The position numbers and the translations under genes are program-made. From positions 93,875,176 to 93,939,175 of the forward strand of contig CM060963.1 in assembly GCA_030765045.1 (NCBI GenBank): DNA of 64,000 nucleotides, in the 5' to 3' direction. Shown in pieces: positions 63,266 to 64,000 of this stretch. The notes under the pieces were generated by a model. The model was not told where the DNA came from and ran no database searches. It was given only the letters and a program-made list of their open reading frames with translations. Every line of letters begins with the position of its first letter. The first letter of the stretch is position 1. This DNA comes from Tenodera sinensis. Its lineage: Eukaryota; Arthropoda; Insecta; Mantodea; Mantidae.

Positions 63266-64000
63266 CCAGCTAGGGTGCTATTCCCTACAAGAGAAGACAA
63301 CGTGGAACCAGCAGCCAGGAAGGCTAAGAAGGAGTTATTTACTATGGAGGAAATGAATGAGGCAATAAGAATCAAGACTGGGAAAGCACCCGGAATCGAT
63401 GGAATAAACCCAGAGGTACTTAAAACTGCTCTTATAATAGCACCAGAGTTATATCTGGGAACGATAAACGACTTGTTACGGAAACAGGAATTTCCAGATA
63501 AGTGGAAAATAGCAAAGGTAGTGCTGCTCTTGAAAGGAGGTAAATCCCCTCTAGAGCCCTCAGCTTATAGACCACTGTGTTTATTGAATACCTTTAGCAA
63601 ATTGTTCGAAGGAATGATTAAGACAAGGCTAGAAAAAGAGATCACAGAAAAAGGAGGGTTATCTGATCAACAATATGGATTTCGTAAACAGAAATCAACA
63701 ATACAAGCCATTCATGGTGTACTCAAAATAAAGACGGAATGGAGTGGAAAGTGGGTCGCATTAATTACCTTGGACGTGAAAAATGCTTTTAACTCCGCCA
63801 CCTGTAGTGAAATATTAGATGGTCCAAAGGAAAGGAATATCTCCATGTACATAATAAATGTATTAACATCCTACTTTCAAGGAAGGAAAATAAGAATTGA
63901 CGAAGAAGATTAGAAATAACAGCGGGCGTGCCACAGGGTTCGACTCTTGGACCAACTCTTTGGAATATATTATACGACGGTGTTCTCAGGCTGAAATTGA
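63266..64000 (+). pseudogene. R1-like LINE reverse transcriptase, partial, running off the window
   Basis: The frame from VLFPTREDNVEPAARKA includes FTMEEMNEAIRIKTGKAPGI and DGINPEVLK, LLKGGKSPLEPSAYRPLCLL, GLSDQQYGFRKQKSTIQAI and LITLDVKNAFNSA (motif A, catalytic Asp). It stops at 63913; one frame over it continues EITAGVPQGSTLGPTLWNIL then YDGVLRL (motif B). This block set is that of R1-clade elements. ORF1, the endonuclease and the start of RT are missing, and the 5' junction lies at the (ACC)n tract. The catalytic YADD would lie beyond 64000. The frameshift makes it inactive. Confidence 0.75.

Noticed and set aside
62785..63375. Gly/Val-rich 196-codon minus frame and the Thr/Pro-rich N-terminus of the plus frame
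   Set aside because: Generated by the (ACC)n tract; only the part after about 63266 has LINE similarity.

Overview
The window looks like intergenic DNA from a large, AT-rich, repeat-dense animal genome. The repeats point to an insect, possibly a polyneopteran such as a cockroach or termite relative; that placement is inferred from repeat style, not from a host gene. The evidence is decayed piggyBac, hAT, Tc1/mariner-like and LINE coding relics, several tRNA-derived SINEs, solo LTRs, long (AAT)n, (CA)n and (ACC)n microsatellites, and no intact conserved host gene. No bacterial operons, rRNA genes, functional tRNA genes or CRISPR arrays were seen.

Layout. 0-7 kb: piggyBac C-terminus (253-900), a microsatellite-bearing repeat end joined to a hAT relic (1109-1770), a solo LTR (2463-3042), a foldback element with an (ATT)n core (3873-4823), and LINE 3' ends (5386-5723, 6330-6700). 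9-12 kb: a SINE whose (AAT)n tail has grown to about 250 bp (9261-9731), a mariner relic, a LINE relic and a long inverted repeat. 13-27 kb: mostly copies of one dominant non-autonomous repeat, here called family H. One H copy is nested inside another (14744-16035). A 675-bp TTAA-flanked MITE-like element (23019-23693) and a solo LTR (24779-25421) also lie here. 29-32.4 kb: an LTR split by a 2.46-kb TA-flanked Tc1/mariner-like element with a broken transposase. 34-42 kb: a 122-bp minisatellite interrupted by a hAT-like element, two SINEs of one family, a full-length H copy and the best-preserved solo LTR promoter. 42-64 kb: long unassigned stretches, microsatellites, a SINE with a 14-bp target-site duplication, several LINE fragments, two mariner-like derivatives and, at the right edge, an R1-like reverse transcriptase beside a 400-bp (ACC)n tract.

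The genes do not form a pathway. What links the parts is layered transposition: target-site duplications and nested insertions give a relative chronology (LTR before Tc1-like; minisatellite before hAT; one H copy before another). Family H is the strongest candidate for something undescribed. At least twelve copies or fragments share an ATCTG start, a 12-bp subterminal inverted repeat, a (CA)n tract at a fixed internal place and a 3' terminal hairpin, an architecture like Helentron-associated elements. A second notable feature is a CRE-like plus TATA promoter module kept at fixed spacing in four related LTRs.

All calls come from reading the sequence and translations by eye. No alignment or database search was run, so ends of degenerate fragments are good to about 10-50 bp.
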